Below are positions 1-5,860 of a stretch of 5,860 nt of DNA, in pieces. Position numbers and translations under genes: made by a program. The number at the start of each line of letters is the position of its first letter. Position 1 is the stretch's first letter. The stretch comes from Bryobacteraceae bacterium (GTDB taxonomy: Bacteria > Acidobacteriota > Terriglobia > Bryobacterales > Bryobacteraceae): NCBI GenBank assembly GCA_025350445.1, contig JANXXV010000153.1, positions 1 to 5,860 of the forward strand. The letters are read 5' to 3'. Below the pieces are notes generated by a model, which saw only the letters and a list, made by a program, of their open reading frames with translations, searched no databases and was not told the DNA's origin.

Positions 1-1
1 C

Positions 2-883
2 GCGCTCACCGTCTCTGAAGCGCTAACCAAAGTGGAGCCGCACAAGATCGATCATATCTTCCCCGGTTCCTGGATCAACGCCAACTTCGATGTCTGGATC
101 GGCGCGGAGGAAGACAACAGGGCTTGGGAATATTTGCTGCGCGCGCGGCAGGCCTACGACAAATTCATGAATTCACCGGATGCAGCGTCGGTTCCCGAAG
201 ACCGTAAACTTCTTGCCTACGAAGAGCTGTTGATCGCCGAAGGCAGCGATTGGTGCTGGTGGTATGGCCCGGAACACGATTCGGCCAATCGGCCGGAGTT
301 CGATCAATTGTTCCGCGATCATCTGGCGAACGTTTATCTGGCGCTGCGCTTGTCTCCACCGGAAGAACTTTCGCGGCCGATACTCAGGGTGACGGTGAAT
401 GAGTTTCACCAGGCGCCTAGCGGCCCCATTCTTCCCACAATCGATGGCGAGGTGACTTCGTACTTCGAATGGTTGGGGGCTGGAATTTACAGGGTGAATG
501 GACGATCCGGCGCGATGCACGGGCAGCGTTATTTCGTGAGTGAGATGCATTACGGCAGCGATGGGCATAACCTGTTCCTGCGGCTCGACTTCGTAGAGAA
601 CAGCATTTCCACTCTCGAGGGAACAGAATTACGGATTAATGTGAAAACAGCGGAGACGTCCCATTCATTCACCACGGCCCTGACGCAGAAACAGGAAGGT
701 CTCGAATCGGCCCAAGGCAAGATTTGCGAGTTGCGCCTTCCGCTGGCGGCGATGGGAATTCCAGCGGGACACTCGGTGCAGTTTCAGATTTCGCTGTGGC
801 AGGGAGGCTTGCCGATGGACGCACTGCCGCCACAGGGATGGATCCAATTCTCAACCGCTGAGCCAGCCGATTGGGCGATGTGA
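2..883 (+). CDS. GH57-family glycoside hydrolase (alpha-amylase/alpha-mannosidase type), C-terminal part; 5' end off window
   Basis: The frame is open to the left edge (residues ALTVSEAL precede a GTG at 32), so this is the 3' part of a longer gene and the GTG is an internal valine; 293 codons are visible. Visible residues 18-34 (HIFPGSWINANFDVWIG), then EEDNRAWE (36-43) and AEGSDWCWWYGPEH (79-92), match the conserved C-terminal helical part of the cytoplasmic COG1449-type GH57 enzymes, which act on alpha-glucans or related alpha-glycosides. The catalytic (beta/alpha)7 barrel with its Glu nucleophile and Asp acid/base should lie upstream and cannot be inspected. After residue ~125 the chain becomes a beta-rich domain (FEWLGAGIYRV at 155-165, YGSDGHNLFLRLDF at 184-197), probably a beta-sandwich accessory domain often fused to these enzymes. 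The gene ends with TGA and converges on the SYLF gene. Family assignment is confident; the exact substrate is unknown. Confidence 0.88.
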   Translation, partial: ALTVSEALTKVEPHKIDHIFPGSWINANFDVWIGAEEDNRAWEYLLRARQAYDKFMNSPDAASVPEDRKLLAYEELLIAEGSDWCWWYGPEHDSANRPEFDQLFRDHLANVYLALRLSPPEELSRPILRVTVNEFHQAPSGPILPTIDGEVTSYFEWLGAGIYRVNGRSGAMHGQRYFVSEMHYGSDGHNLFLRLDFVENSISTLEGTELRINVKTAETSHSFTTALTQKQEGLESAQGKICELRLPLAAMGIPAGHSVQFQISLWQGGLPMDALPPQGWIQFSTAEPADWAM

Positions 884-897
884 TTTCGGGAGAATTC

Positions 898-937
898 CGG
901 AAGCAGTCCGCGGCAAGTTCGGCGAAGGCTGCTTCCG
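898..937. terminator. Inverted repeat between convergent genes, candidate bidirectional terminator
   Basis: The arms CGGAAGCAG (898-906) and CTGCTTCCG (929-937) are perfect 9-base complements. A T-G wobble and a C-G pair extend them inward, and CGC/GCG (909-911 with 922-924) could add an inner stem past a two-base bulge. It occupies most of the 69-base gap between two converging stop codons, where a shared terminator is expected. Neither side has a clear T-tract, so classical intrinsic termination is not shown; it could act as an insulating or 3'-end-protecting hairpin instead. Confidence 0.45.
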
Positions 938-952
938 TAAGCTGGAATGCGG

Positions 953-1648
953 CTACTTTCTGGCTGAGTACTTGGTGAGCTTGTCGATCAGCGGCGTTGC
1001 GGCGGTGGGCATTGTAAACTTGCCTGCGACGACATCCGCATTCTCCACCTTCTTGCCGTAGAGTTCCGCGTTCACGTCTAGATCGGGCCGCAGTGTGGCG
1101 CCGTTTAGCGCGATTCCGGCAAACAGGCCGCGCGAGCGGGACCACGTCAAAATCTCAGCCCGCATCGCGGCATCCGTTTCCGCCGAAGAAGTTCGGCCTA
1201 CCGGACCGGCCGCCACCGAGGCATCGCCGCCAAGGGTGAACTTGCTGGATAGAAGCTTCTCCGCGCCGCGCGCGTTCAGCACCAGCATAATCACGTCAAC
1301 TTCCGAGCCGCCGATCTGAAAGCCGACGCTGCCGCCTTCCACGCGGATTGCTCCCGGCGCGGACCACCCGACGTTGTCCTTGCCGCGGCAGGAAAGAAAA
1401 CCCTTTCCAAACTTTGCTCCGATAATGAAAGCTCCCTTCTTCAGGCCCGGCACAATGACAATACATTGCGCTTTGTTCAGAAGGTCCTGCGGGATCGACC
1501 TATCGCCGCCGTCCATCACTTCCTGGAGTACCGTAGTGGACTCCTGCAGGCGTTTCGCCGCTGAATCGTCTTTGCCGTACATTAAACCGGTCTGCAAAAG
1601 AGCAGACATACCTAGCATCGTTAAGCCGCGCAAATTAGAATTTGTCAT
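953..1648 (-). CDS. SYLF (Ysc84-type) lipid-binding domain protein, secreted
   Basis: This encodes a 231-residue protein. The ATG at 1646-1648 was chosen because it gives a short hydrophobic N-terminus (residues 7-23, LRGLTMLGMSALLQTGL) resembling a signal peptide, and because the longer in-frame start at 1735 would run into the 3' end of the receptor gene. A G-rich AAAGGG abuts the ATG, so the ribosome binding site is poorly spaced and the start is not certain. From about residue 58 to 200 the protein matches the SYLF/Ysc84 domain: CIVIVPGLKKGAFIIGAKFG (62-81), the glycine-rich strand IRVEGGSVGFQIGGSEVD (101-118), AAGPVGR (146-152) and the characteristic SRSRGLFAGIALNG (170-183). In eukaryotes this domain binds phosphoinositides and membranes; bacterial members are mostly exported proteins of unknown role. 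It begins 25 bases after the receptor stop codon on the same strand, which suggests one transcript. Family confidence is high; the function in this organism is not known. Confidence 0.9.
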   Translation of the reverse strand: MTNSNLRGLTMLGMSALLQTGLMYGKDDSAAKRLQESTTVLQEVMDGGDRSIPQDLLNKAQCIVIVPGLKKGAFIIGAKFGKGFLSCRGKDNVGWSAPGAIRVEGGSVGFQIGGSEVDVIMLVLNARGAEKLLSSKFTLGGDASVAAGPVGRTSSAETDAAMRAEILTWSRSRGLFAGIALNGATLRPDLDVNAELYGKKVENADVVAGKFTMPTAATPLIDKLTKYSARK

Positions 1649-1673
1649 CCCTTTGATTTTACCCGCAATCGCG

Positions 1674-4600
1674 TTAGAACGTATAGCGCAGCCCGAGCTG
1701 AATGCGCCGGTTCTGCGCTTCGTTGGCGCCTTCATTCAGGAACGACGAGGAATTGTACGTCCCGTCCGGAATACCCCAATCGCGGGTGTTCGTCGCATTG
1801 AAGAAGTTCGCATGAATCTGGAACATGTGTCCTTCGCGAACGCGGGTGTTCTTGATCAGACCGAAGTCGAGGCGGTTGATGCCGTCCGCACGAAGAATGC
1901 TTCGGCCCGCATTGCCAATTGGATTCGCGGCAGTCACCCCGCGGAAAAGACCCGCACCGCCGGCCGCCTGAATTTCCCGCACGGTCATCCTTGAGAGATC
2001 GAGGGAGGTGTTCAGGAAAGGCCGGATGGACGTGCCCACCAGATTGCCGGTGACTACTCCGCCCGGATCGCTGCCATTCAGCACGGTGAACGGGCCGCCC
2101 GACTGCAGCGTGAAAAAACCGTTGATCTGCCAACCGCCCAGCACTTTTCCAAGCACGCCTCTTTGATCGCGGAAAACGGGAAGTTCAAAAACGCCATTGG
2201 CGGTGAAGCGATGCGGACGGTCGTAGGTGGACCGTCCACGATCTGCGTTGCGATTGGTTGGGTCCTGCGGGAAAGCAACGTCGCTGCCGCTGCCCGATGC
2301 GTTGAAGACTTCGGACGCGCCGTCGATGAAAGAACTCCAGGTATAGTGCGCAGCCATGCTGAAGTTCTTCGAGAGCCGCTTTTCGAGGCTGGTCTGCAGC
2401 GAGTGATACGTGGACGACGTGCAGTTGCACCGCTCCCGGATGATGCCTTTGCTGTTGTCAATCCGCTGCGCGCCGTTGGTACCACGGATCGGTGCATTGC
2501 CGTCGATGGATTGGAAAAGAGCGGTGCCCTTCGTTCCCACGTAACCCACCGAGAGCGCGAAGTTGCCACCCAGTTCCCGCTGGAATTGCATGGAGACCTG
2601 TTCGGCGATTGGAGCCCGAAAATCTTTCGACGTGATGGTTCTTGTAATCAAGTTCGGATTCGCGGGCGGTGGAACGTTGCCCTTACGAACCTGATCCATG
2701 ATGGTGAATGCGTTCGAACGCACGCCGCCGGCCACCGTTGGATCGAGCGGAATGTCCACCACCAGCCGGAATGGGAAGGCAGTGCCCACGTTGAGCGCGA
2801 TGTTGTTGAAGGCCACGTCATAGGTGCGTGAGTATCCGCCGCGAAGCACCAGCTTTCCATCGCCAGTGAGGATGCCGAGCATTCCGGAGCCCTGCCCGAA
2901 TCGATAATTGAAGCCGAATCGGGGAGCCCAGTTGTTCACGTCGCGAGAGGGCACGGGAGTATAGCGATAGCGCTCATCTCCGCCGAATGCCTTGACGACA
3001 TTTCGATTCGCGTCCGCGAGATTTTGCAAGGGATTGCCTGGCGTCTCATAACGGATGCCGTACGTGATGGTGAAGTTCGGCCGGATGCGGAACTCATCCT
3101 GGAGGAAGAAGAAGTAATCGTAATAGCGGAAGTAGGTGATTACGGTTGCGCCCGGCAGCGGCGCGTTGATCTGAGCGACCGTTGCCTGATCGTCGATCAT
3201 GCGCTGCAGACTGGCATACTCCAAACGGCCGCGGATGTTCGGATTGAAAAAGGCGAACTGTTCCTGACGCCGCAAATCGATTCCAAATTTCATGGAGTGC
3301 GACCCCTTCAAAATGGACAGTGATTCCTGAATCCGGTAATTGTTCAGCGTGCTGAATTGCGGATTGTTAGTGGCGAGTCCCAGTGCGGTGCGCGTAGTGC
3401 CCGCATTGAAGCCCGTCAATCCCAGATCGGTCACCTGGAACGACGGAATGCGCTCTGCCACAGCCGGGTCCTGCGCGTTCGTTTCGGATTTATTGCGCCA
3501 GAAGGAAGCGCGCAGTTCGTTCAACACGGTCGGTTTAAGAGTGCTGTTCAATGCGACGCTCAGCGACCGGATCTTGGACGGCTGTACATTCGTCAGACCG
3601 GCCGGCGTCACTTGGCCGGTTCCGGATTGCAGCGAGTCGTCGTCCAGGTAGCGACCGATGAGTGTGTGCTGATCGCTGAAATGGTGATCGACCCTTAGTG
3701 AAGATTGCCAGTCGTCGAATTTCTGCGAGGCGGAGCCGGTGATGTCGCCCAGCGGGACTACACCCGTTCTGCCATTCACAACCACCGTCTTGCTGGTTCC
3801 GTTCGCGGCGCCCGCGGGGATGTTCTGAAGAAACGCCTGCACCGTGGGCCGCGTTCCGGCGAGATCGGTTAGAACGCGCCGTCCTTCGTCGGTTGGCGCG
3901 CCGGTGATAGTCGATCCCGAACCTAAGCGCCGGTCGGTCCAGCGCAACAGCGATCCGAAGACGAACGTTTTATTCTTGATGATTGGGCCGCCCAACGTAC
4001 CGCCGAATTGATTCTCAATGCGGAAAGGGGCTGCCGTGAAGCCGGCCTTCTTATCGGTGTTGCTGAGCGTGTTCAAATGATTGTCGTTGTGAAACCAGAA
4101 CGCGCTTCCGTGGAAACTGTTGGTGCCGCTTTTGGTAATGACGTTCATCACCGAACCCGCCGCGCGGCCATATTCAGGAGCGAACTGATTTGTAATGATA
4201 CGGACTTCGGAAATGATGTCCGGATTGTTCATTGACTGCACGACGCCGCCGGTGCTGGGTCCGAAGGAATCCTGCCCATCGATGATAAATGCGTTGGACC
4301 GCGTGCGCATTCCGTTGGAGGCAAATTGCAGGCCGCCGCTTTCCGTCCCCTGATTGCCGCTGCTGCCAAATTGGCTATTGCCGCTCGATATCTGACTGAC
4401 GCCAGGGACCGAGCCGGCTAAGTTCAGTAGGTTCCTGTTCGTCGATAGGGGCAGTTCAGCGATGCGCTTGGAATCAAAGTTGACGCCAATCTCGGCGTTA
4501 GTGGTATTGATCAGCGGAGCATCGGTCACCACGGTCACGGTCTCGGCGCCGGCGGACACCTGCAGGTTGACCCGCAAATCCGCCGCCTGATTCAACTGCA

Positions 4601-4877
4601 GAACGATTGGGCCTTGTTGATACTTGGCGAACCCGCTTTTCTGCACCGTTACTTCGTAGCGGCCGACAGGCAAGAGCGGGAACCGGAACGTGCCCTCCGG
4701 CGACGATGTTGTCTCTTTGGTTGCGTTCGTGTCCAGGTTCCTGGCTTCGACTTTCGAATCGGCAATTACCGCGCCGGTGGAATCTTGAATCGTGCCGAGA
4801 ATATCGCCCGTTGTGGATTGGGCGAAAGAAGTGATAGCGGACGCCACTAGGAGCGCTAGGAAGAATAAGACTTTCAT
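1674..4877 (-). CDS. TonB-dependent receptor-like outer-membrane protein with carboxypeptidase-regulatory (Cna-B-like) N-terminal domain
   Basis: This encodes a complete 1,067-residue protein. The ATG at 4875-4877 is chosen over an in-frame ATG at 4964 because AAAGGGGA lies seven bases upstream and the product then starts with a clean signal peptide (MKVLFFLALLVASAITSFAQ, predicted cleavage after residue 20). Residues ~23-105 are a carboxypeptidase-regulatory-like beta-sandwich (GTIQDSTGAVI, then PEGTFRFPLLPVGRYEVTV at 60-78). ETVTVV at 112-117 is placed like a TonB box. Residues ~118-260 form the plug, with LPLSTNRNLLNLAGSVPGV (142-160) and the stretch IIDGQDSFGPSTGG (198-211) followed by APEYGRAAGSVMNVITKSGT (233-252). 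The rest is a large beta-barrel with family motifs such as DRPHRF (886-891) and GNAGRSILRADG near 988, ending in LRYTF; a terminal aromatic residue is the usual signal for barrel insertion. Two close cysteines (CNC, 817-819) may form a loop disulfide. Such Oar-like receptors are very numerous in Acidobacteriota; the substrate (glycan, peptide or adhesion ligand) cannot be read from sequence. Confidence 0.93.
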   Translation of the reverse strand: MKVLFFLALLVASAITSFAQSTTGDILGTIQDSTGAVIADSKVEARNLDTNATKETTSSPEGTFRFPLLPVGRYEVTVQKSGFAKYQQGPIVLQLNQAADLRVNLQVSAGAETVTVVTDAPLINTTNAEIGVNFDSKRIAELPLSTNRNLLNLAGSVPGVSQISSGNSQFGSSGNQGTESGGLQFASNGMRTRSNAFIIDGQDSFGPSTGGVVQSMNNPDIISEVRIITNQFAPEYGRAAGSVMNVITKSGTNSFHGSAFWFHNDNHLNTLSNTDKKAGFTAAPFRIENQFGGTLGGPIIKNKTFVFGSLLRWTDRRLGSGSTITGAPTDEGRRVLTDLAGTRPTVQAFLQNIPAGAANGTSKTVVVNGRTGVVPLGDITGSASQKFDDWQSSLRVDHHFSDQHTLIGRYLDDDSLQSGTGQVTPAGLTNVQPSKIRSLSVALNSTLKPTVLNELRASFWRNKSETNAQDPAVAERIPSFQVTDLGLTGFNAGTTRTALGLATNNPQFSTLNNYRIQESLSILKGSHSMKFGIDLRRQEQFAFFNPNIRGRLEYASLQRMIDDQATVAQINAPLPGATVITYFRYYDYFFFLQDEFRIRPNFTITYGIRYETPGNPLQNLADANRNVVKAFGGDERYRYTPVPSRDVNNWAPRFGFNYRFGQGSGMLGILTGDGKLVLRGGYSRTYDVAFNNIALNVGTAFPFRLVVDIPLDPTVAGGVRSNAFTIMDQVRKGNVPPPANPNLITRTITSKDFRAPIAEQVSMQFQRELGGNFALSVGYVGTKGTALFQSIDGNAPIRGTNGAQRIDNSKGIIRERCNCTSSTYHSLQTSLEKRLSKNFSMAAHYTWSSFIDGASEVFNASGSGSDVAFPQDPTNRNADRGRSTYDRPHRFTANGVFELPVFRDQRGVLGKVLGGWQINGFFTLQSGGPFTVLNGSDPGGVVTGNLVGTSIRPFLNTSLDLSRMTVREIQAAGGAGLFRGVTAANPIGNAGRSILRADGINRLDFGLIKNTRVREGHMFQIHANFFNATNTRDWGIPDGTYNSSSFLNEGANEAQNRRIQLGLRYTF

Positions 4878-4883
4878 TGAAGT

Positions 4884-4891
4884 TCCCCTTT
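4884..4891 (-). promoter_or_regulatory. Ribosome binding site of the receptor gene
   Basis: On the minus strand AAAGGGGA lies seven to eight bases before the ATG at 4877. This is a good anti-Shine-Dalgarno match with normal spacing and decides the start in favour of 4877 rather than 4964, where the preceding bases (AAAACACC) contain no such motif. Confidence 0.7.
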
Positions 4892-4943
4892 GGAATGCAG
4901 CTACGTTGCGACTGCAATTCCCAAACGCGAACCGATTGGCCAG

Positions 4944-4972
4944 AGGATAGCATAAAAGGGACATGGTGTTTT
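4944..4972 (-). promoter_or_regulatory. Candidate sigma-70-type promoter for the receptor-SYLF unit
   Basis: On the minus strand, TATCCT (4944-4949) is preceded by TGC (4950-4952), which makes an extended -10 element. A weak -35-like AAAACA (4967-4972) lies exactly 17 bases upstream. Transcription would start near 4937 and give a leader of about 60 bases before the receptor ATG. Both hexamers deviate from consensus, so this is a suggestion based on position and spacing only. Confidence 0.35.
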
Positions 4973-4977
4973 CACCT

Positions 4978-5116
4978 CGAAGTGGGTCGGGCGCTTAACC
5001 GATCCGGGGAGGCTTGTTCCCGGCGGGTAGTGCCTCACGGTTGAGGCTCGGATACTGCCCTGGTGCCGGTTGAATCAGATGCATCGCCCAGTCGGGTTTT
5101 GGTTCGGCCGGCACGG
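4978..5116. other. Intergenic stretch between receptor promoter and IS remnant, no recognisable gene
   Basis: No recognised coding region lies here. On the minus strand one frame stays open from roughly 5205, through the end of the transposase reading frame, to a TAA at 4995-4997; it has no start codon with a ribosome binding site and its 3' part reads VPAEPKPDWAMHLIQPAPGQ. It may be the tail of a decayed gene joined to the IS break, or chance. A small hairpin at 5032-5047 is listed separately. Confidence 0.4.
5032..5047. repeat. Small perfect hairpin (6-base stem, 4-base loop)
   Basis: GCCTCA (5032-5037) and TGAGGC (5042-5047) are exact complements around the loop CGGT. It lies about 70 bases upstream of the candidate receptor promoter and downstream of the transposase stop. 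No T-tract follows on the minus strand, so a terminator role is weak; a protein-binding palindrome or chance are alternatives. Confidence 0.35.
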
Positions 5117-5767
5117 TTAGATCGACAGGTTCGAGGTTGGGTCCCTCAGCAGGTACGGATAGATCTTGTGGCCTTCTCCCGGCAGGCTCAGTCTCGGCTT
5201 CGGATACACGGCCTCAATCCCCATCGCTTCCATCAGCCGCGCCACCCGTTTCCTATTCACCGCGAAACCCTGTGTTGGCAGCCACTCCACCATTCGCCGG
5301 CTCCCGTAAAACGGAGTCCGCATGTACTGCCCGTCGAGCAACCGCATCAACTGCAGGTTCTCTTTGCTTTCACCTAACGGCTCGTAATACAAACCCGACC
5401 GATTCGCGCCCAGCAGTTCGCACTGACGCCGGATGCTGATCTCCGCATGATCGCGGTCCACAAGTGGCCGCAGATCCTCAGTCGAGCATGCCAGCTTTTT
5501 TTTAAGCCAGTCCAGTTCCATCTTCAGGCGGCCTATCTCTTCATACAGCGCGTCCTTCCCGGATTCGGCAGGCTGTCCCTTCCGGGTCCTCCGATCTACG
5601 AAAAGCTCCGGGAGTTGCTCCACCGCAGCCTTCCTCCACTTTCCAATCTGAATCGGATGCACCTTGAATTGCGAACCAAGCTGGCTCAGCGTCTTCTCGC
5701 CCCGAATCGCCTCCATCGCCACTCGCGCTTTGAATGCCGGACTGTGTTGTTTTCTCGTCGTCGTCAT
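5117..5767 (-). CDS. IS3-family transposase, orfA-orfB in one frame, truncated before the DDE catalytic core
   Basis: This encodes 216 residues. The ATG at 5765-5767 has a strong AAAGGAGA six bases upstream. Residues ~8-45 (QHSPAFKARVAMEAIRGEKT, then VHPIQIGKWRK) form the orfA helix-turn-helix of the HTH_Tnp_1 type that binds the IS ends. Residues 74-92 (LYEEIGRLKMELDWLKKKL) are the orfA leucine-zipper-like coiled coil used for multimerisation. From about residue 98 the protein is orfB-like: DHAEISIRRQCELLGANRSG (106-125), then the HTH_21-like stretch with YGSRRMVEWL (154-163) and NRKRVARLMEAMGIEAVYPK (171-190). Homologues continue past IYPYLLR (202-208) into the integrase core with the D, D and E residues; here the frame stops nine residues later after unrelated sequence. 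Intact orfA plus orfB usually totals about 350-400 residues, so this product should be unable to transpose. It could still bind IS ends as an inhibitor, but is more likely a relic. Family identity is certain; the subgroup is not determined. Confidence 0.9.
   Translation of the reverse strand: MTTTRKQHSPAFKARVAMEAIRGEKTLSQLGSQFKVHPIQIGKWRKAAVEQLPELFVDRRTRKGQPAESGKDALYEEIGRLKMELDWLKKKLACSTEDLRPLVDRDHAEISIRRQCELLGANRSGLYYEPLGESKENLQLMRLLDGQYMRTPFYGSRRMVEWLPTQGFAVNRKRVARLMEAMGIEAVYPKPRLSLPGEGHKIYPYLLRDPTSNLSI
5496..5503 (-). other. A8 run at the orfA/orfB junction (frameshift-type slippery site)
   Basis: On the minus strand eight consecutive A residues followed by G encode the Lys-Lys-Lys of DWLKKKL at residues 89-91 of the transposase. 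In IS3-family elements an A-rich heptamer at just this place normally drives a -1 ribosomal frameshift from orfA into orfB. Here orfA and orfB already lie in one frame across the run, so no shift is needed to read on. Confidence 0.6.
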
Positions 5768-5813
5768 CTGCTTCTCCTTTGCCTTAACGACTCGCCGAAT
5801 TCTAACTTATTGC

Positions 5814-5835
5814 CTGGTCTGAATTCCTGGGACCA
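5814..5835 (-). repeat. Candidate left terminal inverted repeat of the IS3-family element
   Basis: Read on the minus strand from 5835, the sequence begins TGGTCCCAGGAATTCAGACC. It starts with the TG dinucleotide typical of IS3-family ends and lies 68 bases upstream of the transposase ATG, a normal distance. It is itself an imperfect palindrome (TGGTC and GACCA around GAATTC). The right-hand partner is missing, so the exact boundary cannot be confirmed. Confidence 0.4.
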
Positions 5836-5860
5836 CTATACTTTGTGGAGCAAGTGAAAC

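Larger units (their letters stand above)
5117..5835 (-). mobile_element. IS3-family insertion sequence remnant, left part only
   Basis: The element covers the truncated transposase gene and its upstream leader up to a candidate left terminus at 5835. The left end, helix-turn-helix region and part of orfB remain. The catalytic part of orfB and the right inverted repeat are absent between the break (about 5117-5142) and the receptor gene. No second copy of the end sequence was found by eye further down, so the element was cut by deletion or recombination rather than inserted whole. Confidence 0.75.

Noticed and set aside
1649..1735. Longer start for the SYLF gene at 1735, adding 29 residues
   Set aside because: The extension overlaps the receptor's conserved C-terminal strands in another frame, is basic and non-hydrophobic, and would bury the signal-like segment.
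1781..1851. 11-base direct repeat CGCGGGTGTTC at 1781 and 1841, exactly 60 bases apart
   Set aside because: Both copies encode Asn-Thr-Arg in different barrel strands; chance plus codon bias explains it.
1374..1994. Plus-strand open frame of 206 codons across the SYLF and receptor 3' ends
   Set aside because: It is antisense to two well-supported family proteins, shows no recognisable motifs, and long antisense frames are common in GC-rich DNA.
2163..2831. Plus-strand open frame of 222 codons inside the receptor gene
   Set aside because: It is a shadow of the receptor barrel coding region; the translation has no domain pattern.
4878..4964. Longer start for the receptor at 4964
   Set aside because: It has no ribosome binding site, would place the signal peptide internally and would overlap the likely promoter.
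5060..5120. Similarity between the GH57 C-terminus (AEPADWAM) and the orphan frame (AEPKPDWAM)
   Set aside because: It is a very short match with no similarity on either side, so it is not evidence of a duplication.
5138..5147. GGGTCCC near the IS break resembling the TGGTCCC start of the candidate left end, as a possible right end
   Set aside because: Similarity covers only about six bases and part of it still encodes conserved transposase residues (LLRD); not enough for an inverted repeat.
1..5860. CRISPR arrays, tRNA or rRNA genes, riboswitches
   Set aside because: No regularly spaced repeats, cloverleaf-like sequence or recognisable aptamer core was seen on either strand.

Overview
The window looks like a chromosomal fragment from an Acidobacteriota bacterium, probably of the Solibacter/Bryobacter type. 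The main reason is a very large (1,067-residue) outer-membrane receptor with an N-terminal carboxypeptidase-regulatory-like domain and a TonB-type plug and barrel, a protein class that is hugely expanded in that phylum. The sequence is moderately GC-rich by eye. The taxonomic call is inference; there is no rRNA or marker gene here.

Layout, left to right. (1) Bases 2-883, plus strand: the C-terminal part of a GH57-family glycoside hydrolase whose catalytic barrel lies off the left edge. (2) Bases 884-952: a short convergent intergenic gap that is mostly filled by a strong inverted repeat, likely a two-way terminator or insulator. (3) Bases 953-1648, minus strand: a secreted SYLF/Ysc84-type lipid-binding domain protein. 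(4) Bases 1674-4877, minus strand: the complete TonB-dependent receptor-like protein, with signal peptide, good ribosome binding site and a C-terminal phenylalanine. It is transcribed towards the SYLF gene with a gap of only 25 bases, so the two are probably co-transcribed from a promoter near 4944-4972. (5) Bases 4878-5116: receptor leader, candidate promoter and a short stretch with no recognisable gene, containing a small perfect hairpin and a ~70-codon open frame without a start. (6) Bases 5117-5835, minus strand: an IS3-family insertion sequence remnant. Its orfA and the beginning of orfB are read as one frame, but the DDE catalytic core and the right end are gone. Bases 5836-5860 carry nothing recognisable.

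How the parts fit: the receptor and SYLF protein form a plausible envelope-associated pair. The GH57 enzyme converges on them and belongs to a separate transcription unit. The IS remnant sits directly upstream of the receptor and may have remodelled its upstream region. I see no convincing novel multi-gene system; the items worth a second look are the receptor-SYLF pairing, the sharply truncated IS with its in-frame orfA-orfB fusion over an A8 run, and the unexplained sequence between the IS break and the receptor.
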